Positions 51,987-61,707 of a DNA stretch of 64,000 nt are shown piece by piece (within the stretch, counting starts at the first letter, position 1; every line of letters begins with the position of its first letter). This DNA is from Candidatus Hydrothermarchaeum profundi (GTDB taxonomy: Archaea > Hydrothermarchaeota > Hydrothermarchaeia > Hydrothermarchaeales > Hydrothermarchaeaceae): NCBI GenBank assembly GCA_002011125.2, contig MTMF02000009.1, forward strand, positions 1,270,989-1,334,988. Direction: 5' to 3'. The notes beneath the pieces are model-generated. The model saw only the letters and a list, made by a program, of their open reading frames with translations. It ran no database searches and was not told the origin of the DNA. A program made the position numbers and the translations under genes.

Positions 51987-52670
51987 ATGCACATAATGGA
52001 AGGATTTTTACCGGGACCTTGGTGGTACTTGTGGTTCGTCTTCTCTGTACCAGTTGTCGGTTATGGGCTATGGAGAATGAAAAAGGTTGTTGAGGAGAAT
52101 CCTAATGTCAAAATATTACTTGCTTTAGCTGGCGCTTTTGTATTCGTGCTATCTTCGCTAAAACTTCCATCTGTTACAGGCTCTTGTTCACATCCCACGG
52201 GTACCGGGCTTAGTGTTATTCTATTCGGTCCGAGCGTAACAGCATTACTGTCAAGTATAGTACTTCTATATCAGGCTCTACTCCTTGCTCATGGAGGATT
52301 AACAACATGGGGCGCTAATGTTGCAAGTATGGGCATATTGGGGCCTCTCGTTGGCTGGTTAGTTTTTATTGCCTCTAGAAAAGTAAATCTAAATATGAAT
52401 CTAGCAGTATTCTTAACAGCTGCGGTCGCTGACCTAGCTACTTATGTAGTAACATCGATTCAACTAGCAGTCGCTTTTCCTGCAGCTACTGGAGGTGTAT
52501 TAACAAGTTTCAAGGCTTTTTTTGTAATCTTTGCTGTAACTCAAGTTCCTCTTGCGATAGTAGAGGGGCTTGTAACGGTAGTAATATTCAAATATCTTGT
52601 AGAATTACGAAGCGACCTTTTGGTGCATATGAATGTAATAAAACCAGCTGAGGAGGTGAGTACTGAGTGA
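51987..52670 (+). CDS. cbiM: cobalt ECF transporter substrate-binding component CbiM
   Basis: A 227-residue membrane protein with about 7 helices. It begins MHIMEGFLPGPWW; the N-terminal Met-His-Ile-Met motif supplies cobalt ligands (His2) after insertion into the membrane, so this start is fixed. KLPSVTGSCSHPTGTGLSVI is the second family motif. It binds Co2+ and hands it to the energising module CbiQ-CbiO. Its stop overlaps cbiN by 4 bases. Confidence 0.96.
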   Translation: MHIMEGFLPGPWWYLWFVFSVPVVGYGLWRMKKVVEENPNVKILLALAGAFVFVLSSLKLPSVTGSCSHPTGTGLSVILFGPSVTALLSSIVLLYQALLLAHGGLTTWGANVASMGILGPLVGWLVFIASRKVNLNMNLAVFLTAAVADLATYVVTSIQLAVAFPAATGGVLTSFKAFFVIFAVTQVPLAIVEGLVTVVIFKYLVELRSDLLVHMNVIKPAEEVSTE

Positions 52671-52954
52671 AGACTCCTATTATCTTTCTTCTTATACTCG
52701 TTGTTTTATTGGTACCTTTTATAATTAATGAGAATGCAGAATGGGGGGGCGCGGATGCTCAAGCAGAAGTAGCGATATCGGAGTTTACTGGGGGAACATA
52801 TGAGCCTTGGTTCAGTCCTATATGGGAGCCTCCTAGCGGGGAAATTGAAAGCCTTCTCTTTTCTCTACAAGCTGCACTGGGTGCAATTATAGTTGGATAC
52901 TTTATTGGGTACCATAAAGGTAAAAACTCAGTTGAAGAGGTTCAGGCGAGGTGA
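52667..52954 (+). CDS. cbiN: cobalt transporter small subunit CbiN
   Basis: A 95-residue protein with two membrane helices joined by an extracellular loop containing WGGADAQAEVAISEFTGG and a PWFSPIWEPPSGEIESLLFSLQA segment, typical for CbiN. It is needed by CbiM for cobalt loading. Start is a GTG overlapping the cbiM stop (GTGA). Confidence 0.94.
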   Translation: MKTPIIFLLILVVLLVPFIINENAEWGGADAQAEVAISEFTGGTYEPWFSPIWEPPSGEIESLLFSLQAALGAIIVGYFIGYHKGKNSVEEVQAR

Positions 52955-52961
52955 AAAATAG

Positions 52962-53753
52962 ATGCATGTACATCATCCCTTTGACATTTATACATACAAT
53001 AATGCCTTAAAAAGAGTACCTCCCCACTTTAAAGTATTAGTCTCTTTGGTTGCATTGCTTATAGTAGTAGCTTCTCCCTCCTTTGTGGCGCCTATCGCAA
53101 TTTTTGGTCTAATGTACTTTTTGACTGTGGTGAAGGCTAAGATCCCTAATAAAGTTTATCTAAAAGCGTTAACTGCTCCTTTGTTATTTACTATTCCCAC
53201 CCTCCCGCTTATGGCTTTCTTCTTTGGTGGGGGTGATGTATTATTCACAGTAAATATCTTGGGCTTTAGTCTTGCGGCTACTAGAGACGGGTTTAACTTA
53301 GCCCTCTTAGTTGCTTCACGGGTTATAGCGGGTAGTGCAAGCCTATTCTTCTTGGCTTTTACTACTCCTATGACTGAGATTTTTGGTGTAATGAGAGCCC
53401 TTAAATTCCCATCCCTTTTTGTCGAAATCGCTATGATGATATATCGATACATCTTCGTACTTATAGAAGAAGCAGAACAAATGATTTTTGCGCAAAATGT
53501 GAGACTCGGGTATAACACTTATAAGAGGAGTTATGAGTCTTTTGGACTATTAGTTAGCAATCTCTTTATAAGGTCTTGGCAGAAAGGTGAGCGAATTTTT
53601 AGAGCATTAGAAGCCCGGGGATATGAGGGGCAATTTGTTTTCTCTGATCAATCGCAACAAAAAATTACTTTTTTGCCTTTGTCTATATTGGGGGCTATAG
53701 GCATAGGTCTTGTTTTATTGGCGTACTACACTAGGGGGCTCACAATTTTTTAA
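52962..53753 (+). CDS. cbiQ: cobalt ECF transporter T component CbiQ
   Basis: A 263-residue transmembrane coupling protein of the ECF class. It has five or six helices and two coupling-helix Ala-Arg motifs, seen as ARG in LEARGYEG and the related AQNVRLGY. It joins CbiM to the ATPase CbiO. Spaced 7 bases from cbiN. Confidence 0.95.
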   Translation: MHVHHPFDIYTYNNALKRVPPHFKVLVSLVALLIVVASPSFVAPIAIFGLMYFLTVVKAKIPNKVYLKALTAPLLFTIPTLPLMAFFFGGGDVLFTVNILGFSLAATRDGFNLALLVASRVIAGSASLFFLAFTTPMTEIFGVMRALKFPSLFVEIAMMIYRYIFVLIEEAEQMIFAQNVRLGYNTYKRSYESFGLLVSNLFIRSWQKGERIFRALEARGYEGQFVFSDQSQQKITFLPLSILGAIGIGLVLLAYYTRGLTIF

Positions 53754-53763
53754 GGGATTGAAA

Positions 53764-55113
53764 ATGGAAGCTATTATAGCTACGAGATCACTGGACTACG
53801 TTTACCCAGATGGTACAAAGGCGTTGAAGGATATCAACGTTTCTATAGAGAGAGGGCTTAAAGTAGCTTTTATTGGTCCAAATGGAGCTGGGAAATCGAC
53901 TTTTCTGTTGCATCTCAATGGTATTTTAAGGCCTACTAGAGGGGAAGTTTTTATTGAGGGGAAGCCTCTAAAGTACGATAAGCAATCTTTAAAAAAGGTT
54001 AGGCAGAAGGTGGGTATGGTATTTCAAAACCCTGACGACCAACTATTCGCTCCTCAAGTATGGCAAGATGTGGCTTTTGGTCCGAGGAACATAGGGCTAC
54101 CTGAAAGTGAGGTAAGGGAAAGAGTTGACAAAGCATTGAAAATGGTTGGAATAGAACATCTCGCAGAGAAACCTCCTCATTTCTTGAGTGTAGGGCAAAA
54201 AAAGCGGGCAGCTATTGCTGGAATATTAGCTATGGATCCAGAGATCCTCGTATTAGACGAGCCTCTTAGCCATCTAGACCCTCAGGGTAGAAATGAACTT
54301 ATAGAAATCCTAGATGATCTAAGCTTCCTAGGTAAAACTATTCTCGTTGCAACTCATAGTGTAGAGTTCGCCTATTTTTGGGCGGATTACATATATGTAT
54401 TAATTTCTGGGACTATAAAATCTAGTGGAACTCCAGATGAAATTTTCAACGATTCAGAATTATTAAGTTCTGCCATGTTAGAGTCTCCAACACTTGTGGA
54501 GATTTATAATGAGCTTAAGGATAGAAAGTCGATATTAGGGAAAAAGACCCCAAAAAGCCGTCTTGACCTTATAAGCATGTTAGATGTGCCATTCTTAAAG
54601 TATATCGAGGCGCCTGAGGGAATAAGAGAAGGAGACACTGTGGAGCTAGCAATTGAAAATGGAAATCTTAAAATTCTTGGTGTGGCAGACTCTTCGTCAG
54701 ATAATAATTTAGGTGAAATAGTTGAGATAGTTAACGGAGAGTTAGCCGCTGTGAAAATACTGAGTCCAGGAGGTATAAAAAGAAGAGGAAAGATATTTAT
54801 CTGTAGTGTTGATTCCTTAGAAAAATCTAAGTTATTTGAGTTCCTAGATAATAATGATATTAAACATATAGGAGCAAAGGGTACCAGAGCGAAGCTATAT
54901 GCGCGTAGGGAAAATATACCTATGGATATTAAGAGAGATGTCATTAATGAAACAATGTTAAAAGCGCTTTCCGGTAAAAAGGTGCTACTGATTGTGAGTG
55001 ATGGAATGGTTGAAGCTACAAGAAAACTGTTAGAAGATTGTATAAAAGAGAATGGTTATGATCTCTCGATAGACATTCTTGCACGGGAATTAAAAGGGGA
55101 CCAGGTAGGCTAA
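53764..55113 (+). CDS. cbiO: cobalt ECF transporter ATPase CbiO with extra C-terminal domain
   Basis: A 449-residue protein from the ATG at 53764. Residues 1-240 are the ABC ATPase: Walker A GPNGAGKST, Q-loop VFQNPDDQLF, signature LSVGQKKRAAIAG and Walker B ILVLDEPLSHLD. Residues about 265-449 form an additional region not present in the usual 270-280 residue CbiO, with a beta-rich part (EGDTVELAIENGNLKILGV) and then an alpha/beta part (GKKVLLIVSDGMVEATRKLL). The extra domain may sense metal or corrinoid and control uptake; that is inference. Confidence 0.93.
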   Translation: MEAIIATRSLDYVYPDGTKALKDINVSIERGLKVAFIGPNGAGKSTFLLHLNGILRPTRGEVFIEGKPLKYDKQSLKKVRQKVGMVFQNPDDQLFAPQVWQDVAFGPRNIGLPESEVRERVDKALKMVGIEHLAEKPPHFLSVGQKKRAAIAGILAMDPEILVLDEPLSHLDPQGRNELIEILDDLSFLGKTILVATHSVEFAYFWADYIYVLISGTIKSSGTPDEIFNDSELLSSAMLESPTLVEIYNELKDRKSILGKKTPKSRLDLISMLDVPFLKYIEAPEGIREGDTVELAIENGNLKILGVADSSSDNNLGEIVEIVNGELAAVKILSPGGIKRRGKIFICSVDSLEKSKLFEFLDNNDIKHIGAKGTRAKLYARRENIPMDIKRDVINETMLKALSGKKVLLIVSDGMVEATRKLLEDCIKENGYDLSIDILARELKGDQVG

Positions 55114-55164
55114 AAGCCTATGAATCTGGGAGGAGAGGTAATCTATAGAAAGCGAGGTGAAAAA

Positions 55165-55569
55165 ATGATAGGCGTTGTTGTAGTTGGGCATGGAAGTAGA
55201 CTACCGCAGAGTAAGGGTATCTACGAGGAGATTGGTAGGAAGGTCGCAGAGAAGTCGGGTTTCGAGGTTAAAGTCGGTTATATGAAACACTGGCGTCCTA
55301 CTCTTGTTGAAGCCATAAACTCGTTTATAAAAGAGGGTAAGAAAAAAATAGTTATCGTGCCTGTTTTCCTTCTCCCCGGATTACATGTTTCTGAAGATAT
55401 TCCAGTCTTACTTGGACTAAAAGAAGGAGAATCGCCCGAGTTTGGCTATGAAAGAATAAATGTCCCAGATGATGTTGAAATCTTCTATGCTAATAGTTTG
55501 GGAGCGGATGAGAGACTGGCCGATATCGTGGTTGATAGGATACATGAGTCCTTGAATGGATCTAAATAA
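55165..55569 (+). CDS. cbiX: sirohydrochlorin cobaltochelatase, short archaeal form (CbiX-S)
   Basis: A 134-residue chelatase that inserts Co2+ into sirohydrochlorin, the entry step of the anaerobic cobalamin pathway. It has VVVGHGSRLPQ with the metal His at the start and PVFLLPGLHVSEDIP near residue 77 with the second His. The ATG at 55165 follows GAGGTG; an upstream ATG at 55120 gives an atypical N-terminal extension. The short form acts as a homodimer, half the size of bacterial CbiX. Confidence 0.95.
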   Translation: MIGVVVVGHGSRLPQSKGIYEEIGRKVAEKSGFEVKVGYMKHWRPTLVEAINSFIKEGKKKIVIVPVFLLPGLHVSEDIPVLLGLKEGESPEFGYERINVPDDVEIFYANSLGADERLADIVVDRIHESLNGSK

Positions 55570-55624
55570 GTTAAATAATAGAGGTAGCAAGCATTATAAA
55601 TAGTTTGCAGAGAGGTGATATAAA

Positions 55625-56332
55625 GTGGATCTTTTTATCTTTATCTTCGCATCAATTTCAATTGCGGTACTTCATACGCTTGTTCCAGACCACTATTTAC
55701 CAATAGCTTTGTTGGCACAGGCGCAAAATTGGAGTCTGAGGAAGACAGCTTTGATAACCGGACTTGCAGGGATGGGACATGTAGCGACTTCTATAGTTAT
55801 AGGTATTTTAGCTATGGGGATTAGTATGCAATTTTCTGAAAACTTGGCTTCAAAGGCTGAGTTATTAACTAAGGGGATGCTAATATCTTTTGGTCTTTTA
55901 TATACCCTTTATGCAGTTAAGTCAGGTGGACATCTGCACTACCATCATTCTCACGGCGCTTCTGATGTCCATGAGCATAAGAAAAAAAACGGAATTGGAG
56001 TCACAGGTTATACTATGGCTCTTATCGTAGGGCTAATGCCCTGTGTGCCAGCGATACCAATATTTATTTCAGCAAGTTTAAAGAGCACATATTACGCTGC
56101 CTTATCTATGGTAGCGTTTGCGATTTTCACTTTATTAACAATGTATATTATGGTGCTTGTAAGTATCGCTCCAAAGAAATACGGCTTAATGCCACCTATA
56201 ATAAGGAGGAATATGGATATAATCTCTGGAATTATAATTTTTCTTACAGGCATCATCATCACGATATTTGACCTAAGAAATAAGAAGAGTCCCAAAAGAT
56301 TCTTAGTTGATAAAACGGAGGCTTATGTTTGA
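55625..56332 (+). CDS. NicO/RcnA-like nickel or cobalt exporter
   Basis: A 235-residue membrane protein starting at GTG after an AGAGGTGAT ribosome site, with about six helices. N-terminal helix 1 holds AVLHTLVPDHYLPIALL with a His/Asp pair, and the middle loop is His-rich (HLHYHHSHGASDVHEH), followed by LMPCVPA. These fit the NicO/HoxN/RcnA group, which exports or imports Ni2+/Co2+. Its stop overlaps cbiC by 4 bases, tying it to cobalt handling. Confidence 0.82.
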   Translation: MDLFIFIFASISIAVLHTLVPDHYLPIALLAQAQNWSLRKTALITGLAGMGHVATSIVIGILAMGISMQFSENLASKAELLTKGMLISFGLLYTLYAVKSGGHLHYHHSHGASDVHEHKKKNGIGVTGYTMALIVGLMPCVPAIPIFISASLKSTYYAALSMVAFAIFTLLTMYIMVLVSIAPKKYGLMPPIIRRNMDIISGIIIFLTGIIITIFDLRNKKSPKRFLVDKTEAYV

Positions 56333-56919
56333 AGGGAAAGGAAATAGAAGAAAAAAGCTTTGAGATTATAGAAGAGAGGCTTAAGAATTTTCCTTCGCCA
56401 GAGAGAGAGGTTATAAAAAGGATAGTTCATACCACCGCAGATTTTAGCTTAGCGGACTTAGTAGTGTTTCATAATGACCCAGTTCATAAAGGTATAGAGG
56501 CGATAAAGTCTAATAAGAGAATATTTACTGATGTGAGAATGGTCCAGGCAGGAATTACTCGGTACAAGGGTGAAGTAAAATGTCTCATCGATACTGAGGA
56601 GGTTAAATCATTTTCAGAGTCTTCTGGGAAAACTAGGGCAGCGTCAGCATTTCAGTTGGCTCGCGGAGAATTAGATGGAGCGATTATTGCAATAGGGAAT
56701 GCTCCAACAGCATTATTGGAAGTCTGCTCCCTTATTGAGGACGGTATTTCTCCTTCCCTTGTAGTTGGAACGCCGGTGGGGTTCGTAAGCGCCGAGGAAT
56801 CTAAAGAGAGAATATTACAATATGATGTTCCATCGATAGTGGTTAGAGGGAAGAGGGGGGGTAGCAATATCGCAGCAGCTATAATAAATGCGCTTATTAT
56901 TCTATCAGAGAAAGAATGA
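56329..56919 (+). CDS. cbiC: cobalt-precorrin-8 methylmutase CbiC
   Basis: A 196-residue enzyme that moves a methyl group from C-11 to C-12 to give cobyrinate. It carries the catalytic His in KRIVHTTADF (about residue 35), MVQAGI and GNAPTALLEV, and VGTPVGFVSAEESK near the C-terminus. Start is a TTG overlapping the NicO stop; its own stop overlaps cbiD. Confidence 0.95.
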   Translation: MKGKEIEEKSFEIIEERLKNFPSPEREVIKRIVHTTADFSLADLVVFHNDPVHKGIEAIKSNKRIFTDVRMVQAGITRYKGEVKCLIDTEEVKSFSESSGKTRAASAFQLARGELDGAIIAIGNAPTALLEVCSLIEDGISPSLVVGTPVGFVSAEESKERILQYDVPSIVVRGKRGGSNIAAAIINALIILSEKE

Positions 56920-58022
56920 AGCCGTATGTAATTAGAAAAGGTAAAGTCTTAAGAAGGGGTTTTACGACAGGAACGTATTCTGCCGCGGCAGCAAAGGCCG
57001 CAGTTAGCATGTTGTTTGGCGTCCCTATAGATACAGTAAAAGTAGAGTTACCTATTGGTGCAGAAGTTAAAATAAAGATTTCTAAAGCTTTTAAAGAAAA
57101 AGGCAAGGCTGTGTGTTGCGTCGTAAAAGATGCGGGAGATGACCCGGATGTTACTCATAAAGCAGAAATCTGTGTAAAAGCAAAAAAGATCAGTAAGGGC
57201 ATTGAATTAAAGGGAGGCGAGGGAGTAGGTATTGTCACTAAACCAGGATTACAAGTAAGGGTAGGAGAGCCTGCAATAAATCCAGTTCCAAGAAAAATGA
57301 TTTTTAATGAAATAAAGAAAGTATTGCCTAAAGGCGCTGGAGTTGAGGTTACAGTCTTTGTTCCTAAGGGCGAGGAGTTAGCTAAAAAAACAATGAACGA
57401 AAGGCTTGGGATAGTAGGGGGGATATCTATCCTTGGTACTACAGGTGTTGTGGAGCCTATGTCAGAAGAAGCATTTAAAGAATCATTAGTTCCTCAAATA
57501 GGCGTAGCGTTGGCTCAAGGATATAAAGAAGTAGTACTTACCCCTGGCCGAATAGGAGAAAAGAATGCTTTGAAGCTAGGTATACCGGAGGATGCTATAG
57601 TTCAAATGGGAAATTTCGTAGGCTTTATGCTTCGTGAATGTGCGAAGAGAGGAGTGGAGAAAGCCGTTCTTTTTGGGCATGTTGGAAAATTAACAAAAGT
57701 GGCAGCAGGATTTTTTAATACACATAGTAAGATCTCAGATTCGAGAATAGAGACTATAACGAGACATGCAATCAAGCTAGGTATAGAAGAAGATATTATA
57801 TGTATGGTAATGGATGCTAATACTGCTGAACATGCTCTTCAAATACTAAAGGATAAAAGTAAATTACATATTTTTGATTCTATAGCGGAAGAAGTGGTGA
57901 GAAAAGCAGTAGAATTCGCAGGAGGAAAAATGGAGATTGGTGCGGCGTTGCTTTCCTTGGATGGAGAGATTGTAGGGAAATATAACTTGGAGGCCTGTAG
58001 ATGGGGAAAATATATGTTATAG
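56916..58022 (+). CDS. cbiD: cobalt-precorrin-5B C1-methyltransferase CbiD
   Basis: A 368-residue enzyme that methylates C-1 of the contracted corrin ring. N-terminal RRGFTTGTYSAAAAKAA and middle VGGISILGTTGVVEPMS are family signatures. It is the only gene of the pyl/cobalamin locus here that ends in TAG. That stop is 22 bases inside cbiET, so read-through would only add a few residues. Confidence 0.96.
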   Translation: MKPYVIRKGKVLRRGFTTGTYSAAAAKAAVSMLFGVPIDTVKVELPIGAEVKIKISKAFKEKGKAVCCVVKDAGDDPDVTHKAEICVKAKKISKGIELKGGEGVGIVTKPGLQVRVGEPAINPVPRKMIFNEIKKVLPKGAGVEVTVFVPKGEELAKKTMNERLGIVGGISILGTTGVVEPMSEEAFKESLVPQIGVALAQGYKEVVLTPGRIGEKNALKLGIPEDAIVQMGNFVGFMLRECAKRGVEKAVLFGHVGKLTKVAAGFFNTHSKISDSRIETITRHAIKLGIEEDIICMVMDANTAEHALQILKDKSKLHIFDSIAEEVVRKAVEFAGGKMEIGAALLSLDGEIVGKYNLEACRWGKYML

Positions 58023-59185
58023 GTACTGGTCCCGGATCGATAGATTATTTAACTCCTGCAGCAAGGAAGGCGGTAGAAAAAGCAGATGTTATCGTTGGAG
58101 GAAAGAATGCCCTGTCTCTATTCTCCTTTAATAAGCCTAATAAATTCATAGATAAAGAACTGCGGAGTGTTCTTGAATATATTTCAGATAATAGGGAAAA
58201 AAATATAGCAGTCTTAACCTCTGGAGACCCAGGATTTTATAGTATACTCGGGCTTTTGACTAAGAATTTTCCTAGGGAAGATATAGAAGTCATACCTGGA
58301 ATTAGCTCGGTTCAACTGTGCTTCGCTAAGTTAAAGGATAGCTGGCATGATGCGAGATTCATTAGTCTCCATGGACGTAATATTGAAAATTTATTGACTA
58401 TCCATGGCGAAAAAATCGTGATTTTAACAGATGAAGCTTCAAAGCCAGAGAAAATCGCTCAATATCTATTGGATAGAGGGATTAAAGGTAGAGCGTGGGT
58501 ATGTGATAGTCTCTGTCAGTCATCTGAGCGCATTATAGAATCAGATTTAAGGGGGATATCAAGCAAGAAGTTTTCTGGAAATGCTATAATGGTAGTTAAA
58601 CCCTCTATAGAGCGAAAATGGAGGCATCGTACTCCGGGTATACCGGACAAGCTCTTTGAAAAAGGCGGGTCTCCGATGACTAAGGAAGAAGTAAGGGTGA
58701 TAACAATATCTAAAGCGAGAATTAATAGGGATAGCGTAGTATATGACATAGGATCGGGTACTGGTTCTATAGCGATTGAGGCCGCGATACAAGCTGATAT
58801 GGGAAAAGTATATTCTATCGAAAAAAACCCTGAAAGGTGTAAGATAATTATGAAGAATATTCTGGCGTTTGGGCTTCCAAATATCGAGGTTGTGCAGGGA
58901 GAAGCTCCAGAGGTTATAGAGAGCCTTTCACCGGCGGATAGGATTATAGTGGGGGGTAGTGGTGGAAAAATAAGAGAAATCATAGAGGCTAGTATTACTA
59001 AACTCAAGAGAGATGGCGTGATAGTAATAAATGCATTTAAAGAAGAAACGATTAAAGAATCAACGAAAACTCTGAAAGACTTAAATTTAAATTACAATAT
59101 TACTACTGTTTCGATAGAAAGAATTCGCGGTGGAAGCGTTGCTAAATTAAATCCAATTTCTATAATAGATGCAAGGAGGCAATGA
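58001..59185 (+). CDS. cbiET: CbiE-CbiT fusion: cobalt-precorrin C5/C15-methyltransferase (decarboxylating)
   Basis: A 394-residue fusion. Residues 1-200 are CbiE, a tetrapyrrole methylase with [19 protein letters not shown] and [11 protein letters not shown]. Residues 205-394 are CbiT, a Rossmann methyltransferase/decarboxylase with [16 protein letters not shown] and [13 protein letters not shown]. In many archaea CbiE and CbiT are separate; the fused form resembles bacterial CobL/CbiET. Overlaps cbiD by 22 bases. Confidence 0.94.
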   Translation: MGKIYVIGTGPGSIDYLTPAARKAVEKADVIVGGKNALSLFSFNKPNKFIDKELRSVLEYISDNREKNIAVLTSGDPGFYSILGLLTKNFPREDIEVIPGISSVQLCFAKLKDSWHDARFISLHGRNIENLLTIHGEKIVILTDEASKPEKIAQYLLDRGIKGRAWVCDSLCQSSERIIESDLRGISSKKFSGNAIMVVKPSIERKWRHRTPGIPDKLFEKGGSPMTKEEVRVITISKARINRDSVVYDIGSGTGSIAIEAAIQADMGKVYSIEKNPERCKIIMKNILAFGLPNIEVVQGEAPEVIESLSPADRIIVGGSGGKIREIIEASITKLKRDGVIVINAFKEETIKESTKTLKDLNLNYNITTVSIERIRGGSVAKLNPISIIDARRQ

Positions 59186-59186
59186 A

Positions 59187-60245
59187 ATGAAGATAGAAGA
59201 TGTAGTTTCTAAGATTGGTCCCTTAAATGAAGAAGCTATGAAAAAAGCGAGGGATAGACAGGATAATCTCACAAAGCCTCAGGGAAGCCTAGGTAGACTT
59301 GAAGAGATATCCATTAGAATAGCAGGCGTCAAGGGTGAAGAAAGACCTAAAATTAAGAGAAAAGTGATCTTCACTGCGGCAGGAGACCATGGGGTAGTCG
59401 AAGAGGGAGTAAGTGCTTACCCCCAGGAAGTAACTCCGCAGATGGTTTTTAATTTCCTCTCAGGAGGAGCTGCGATAAATGTTTTGGCTAGACATGTTGG
59501 AGCGGATATTGTAGTAGTCGATATGGGTGTGGCATATGATTTTGAAGCTAATCCAAAACTGATAATTAAAAAAGTAGCTAAGGGCACTAAAAACATGGCT
59601 AAAGAGCCTGCGATGAGCAGAGAAGAAGCTATTAAAGCTATCGAAGGAGGGATAGAGGCTTTCGAAGAAGAATATACTAAAAATCCAATGGACATTATAG
59701 GTATAGGAGACATGGGCATAGGCAATACTACACCAAGTAGTGCTATTGCTGCCGTGATAACTGGAAAAAAGGTAAGCGAGGTAACAGGCAGAGGAACTGG
59801 AATCGATGACGAAGCACTTCAAAACAAAATAAGGGTAATTGAGAAGGCCATAGAAGTTAATAATCCTGACCCAAAAGATCCGCTAGACGTTCTCTCAAAG
59901 GTGGGCGGCTTTGAGATAGGAGGTTTGGCGGGTATCTGCCTAGCCGCTGCATCAAAGAGGGTGCCCGTCGTCATTGATGGTTTTATTGCGACTGCTGGAG
60001 CTTTAATTGCAGGAGAGATTGCACGTAAGGCACGTGATTACATGATAGCTGCGCATAAATCAGTAGAAATTGGGCATATTGCCATGCTGAATCACTTGGG
60101 GTTAACTCCGCTCATGGATCTCGATATGCGACTTGGAGAAGGTACAGGTGCGGCCCTCGGTATGTTTATAGTTGAAGCAAGTGTTAAAATACTGGACGAA
60201 ATGGCAACTTTCGCAGAGGCTGGAGTAAGCGAGAAGGAAAAGTGA
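59187..60245 (+). CDS. cobT: nicotinate-nucleotide--dimethylbenzimidazole phosphoribosyltransferase, bacterial type
   Basis: A 352-residue enzyme that activates the lower-ligand base by making its alpha-riboside phosphate. It has [12 protein letters not shown], the [15 protein letters not shown] segment, [16 protein letters not shown] and the catalytic Glu in [12 protein letters not shown]. These and the length match bacterial CobT rather than the shorter archaeal form. The start at 59187 follows AGGAGG; an earlier ATG at 59169 lies before the ribosome site. Sitting inside a cbi operon, it may have come from a bacterium. Confidence 0.94.
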   Translation: MKIEDVVSKIGPLNEEAMKKARDRQDNLTKPQGSLGRLEEISIRIAGVKGEERPKIKRKVIFTAAGDHGVVEEGVSAYPQEVTPQMVFNFLSGGAAINVLARHVGADIVVVDMGVAYDFEANPKLIIKKVAKGTKNMAKEPAMSREEAIKAIEGGIEAFEEEYTKNPMDIIGIGDMGIGNTTPSSAIAAVITGKKVSEVTGRGTGIDDEALQNKIRVIEKAIEVNNPDPKDPLDVLSKVGGFEIGGLAGICLAAASKRVPVVIDGFIATAGALIAGEIARKARDYMIAAHKSVEIGHIAMLNHLGLTPLMDLDMRLGEGTGAALGMFIVEASVKILDEMATFAEAGVSEKEK

Positions 60246-60253
60246 TAGTTTAA

Positions 60254-60958
60254 ATGCCGGTAGGAAAACTTTATGGGGTAGGCCTTGGACCAGGAGACCC
60301 CAAGCTAATTACTATTAAAGCGAAGGAAATTTTAGAGGAGGTAGATGTAGTTTGTGCGCCTATATCGAAGGTAGGCAGGAGAAGCATTGCGCTAGAGATG
60401 GTTAAACCATACGTTAAGGGTAAAGAGATTTTAACTCTCCTGTTTCCAATGCACACCGACCCTGATATATTACGGCCTTATTGGGAGAAGGCAGGGGCTG
60501 AAATATGTAACAGGCTAAAAGAGGGGAAGGATGTAGCTTTTATTACTATAGGAGACCCCTCGTTTTATTCTACTTTTATTAATGTGATGGAAATAATAAG
60601 GGAAAGACAACGTGATGCAGAAATAATAACCATACCAGGGGTAGCTTCAATACTCGCGTGTTTCGCTGGTTTAAATGAGCCGCTCGTAGATAAGGATGAA
60701 AAACTCGCCGTCTTCCCTGCGGAATACGGCCTTGAGGAATTAGAAGAAATCTCAAAATTTTTTGATACAATAGTCCTAATGAAGGTTTCCAGGAGTTTTG
60801 ATAAGATTTATAAAAAACTTGATAAACTTGGACTCCTAGATAAAGCTGTATTAGTATCTAAGTGTGGTACACGAGATTTCTTTTCATCACCATTAAGAGA
60901 GGTAAAGGGAAAGGTGGATTTCCTATCCATGATCATTTTGAAGGGGTTAAGAGGATGA
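60254..60958 (+). CDS. cbiL: cobalt-precorrin-2 C20-methyltransferase CbiL
   Basis: A 234-residue tetrapyrrole methylase that uses S-adenosylmethionine to methylate C-20. It has the N-terminal GVGLGPGDPKLITIKAKEIL, FITIGDPSFYSTF near residue 96 and TIPGVASILACFAGL near 127. It overlaps cbiF by 4 bases. Confidence 0.95.
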   Translation: MPVGKLYGVGLGPGDPKLITIKAKEILEEVDVVCAPISKVGRRSIALEMVKPYVKGKEILTLLFPMHTDPDILRPYWEKAGAEICNRLKEGKDVAFITIGDPSFYSTFINVMEIIRERQRDAEIITIPGVASILACFAGLNEPLVDKDEKLAVFPAEYGLEELEEISKFFDTIVLMKVSRSFDKIYKKLDKLGLLDKAVLVSKCGTRDFFSSPLREVKGKVDFLSMIILKGLRG

Positions 60959-61707
60959 CAGTTTACATTGTCGGTGCAGGCCCGGGAGATCCGGAGCTTA
61001 TAACCCTCAAGGGTAAGAAGGTCATTGAAAAAGCAGACATTATAATCTATGCAGGATCGTTAGTAAATCAGAGGATTCTGGATTATGCAAGAACAGACGC
61101 AGAACGCTATAACAGTGCAGGTATGACTCTTGAAGAAATCCTCAAGGTAATATCGGAGGGTGTGAAAGAAGGAAAGTCGGTTGTACGTATCCATAGCGGC
61201 GACCCCAGTATATATGGAGCTATAGGAGAACAAATCCGAAGACTGGATGAGCTGGGCATCCAGTACGAGATAATTCCAGGGGTAAGCTCATTTTTAGCTG
61301 CAGCCGCCTCGCTTAAAAAAGAATATACCCTGCCGGGAGTTTCGCAGACCGTGATTATCACTAGGATGGGGGGGAGAACCAAGGTACCTAAAAAAGAAAG
61401 TTTGGGGGATTTAGCGAAACACCGGGCTAGTATGTGTATTTTCTTAAGTGCACAACTCGTTGAGAAGGTTACGGAGGAGTTAAAGAAAGGATATCCTGGA
61501 GATACTCCCGTTGCCGTAGTATATAAAGCCTCATGGGATGATGAGAAAATTATAATGACTAATCTCCAAGAGCTACCTAAAGCCGTTAAAGAATCGGGTA
61601 TAACTCGGACCGCTTTGATATTAATCGGAGAATTCCTACATACAATTGGGGAGGACTCAAAGCTTTATCATAAGGACTTTGAGCATGGTTATAGGAGGAA
61701 GAAATGA
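60955..61707 (+). CDS. cbiF: cobalt-precorrin-4 C11-methyltransferase CbiF
   Basis: A 250-residue tetrapyrrole methylase from the ATG at 60955 that overlaps the cbiL stop. VYIVGAGPGDPELITLKGKK at the start, ADIIIYAGSLVNQ near 36, VRIHSGDPSIYGA near 78 and the ITRMGGRTKVP motif near 137 are all specific for CbiF/CobM. Its stop overlaps cbiG. Confidence 0.96.
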   Translation: MTVYIVGAGPGDPELITLKGKKVIEKADIIIYAGSLVNQRILDYARTDAERYNSAGMTLEEILKVISEGVKEGKSVVRIHSGDPSIYGAIGEQIRRLDELGIQYEIIPGVSSFLAAAASLKKEYTLPGVSQTVIITRMGGRTKVPKKESLGDLAKHRASMCIFLSAQLVEKVTEELKKGYPGDTPVAVVYKASWDDEKIIMTNLQELPKAVKESGITRTALILIGEFLHTIGEDSKLYHKDFEHGYRRKK

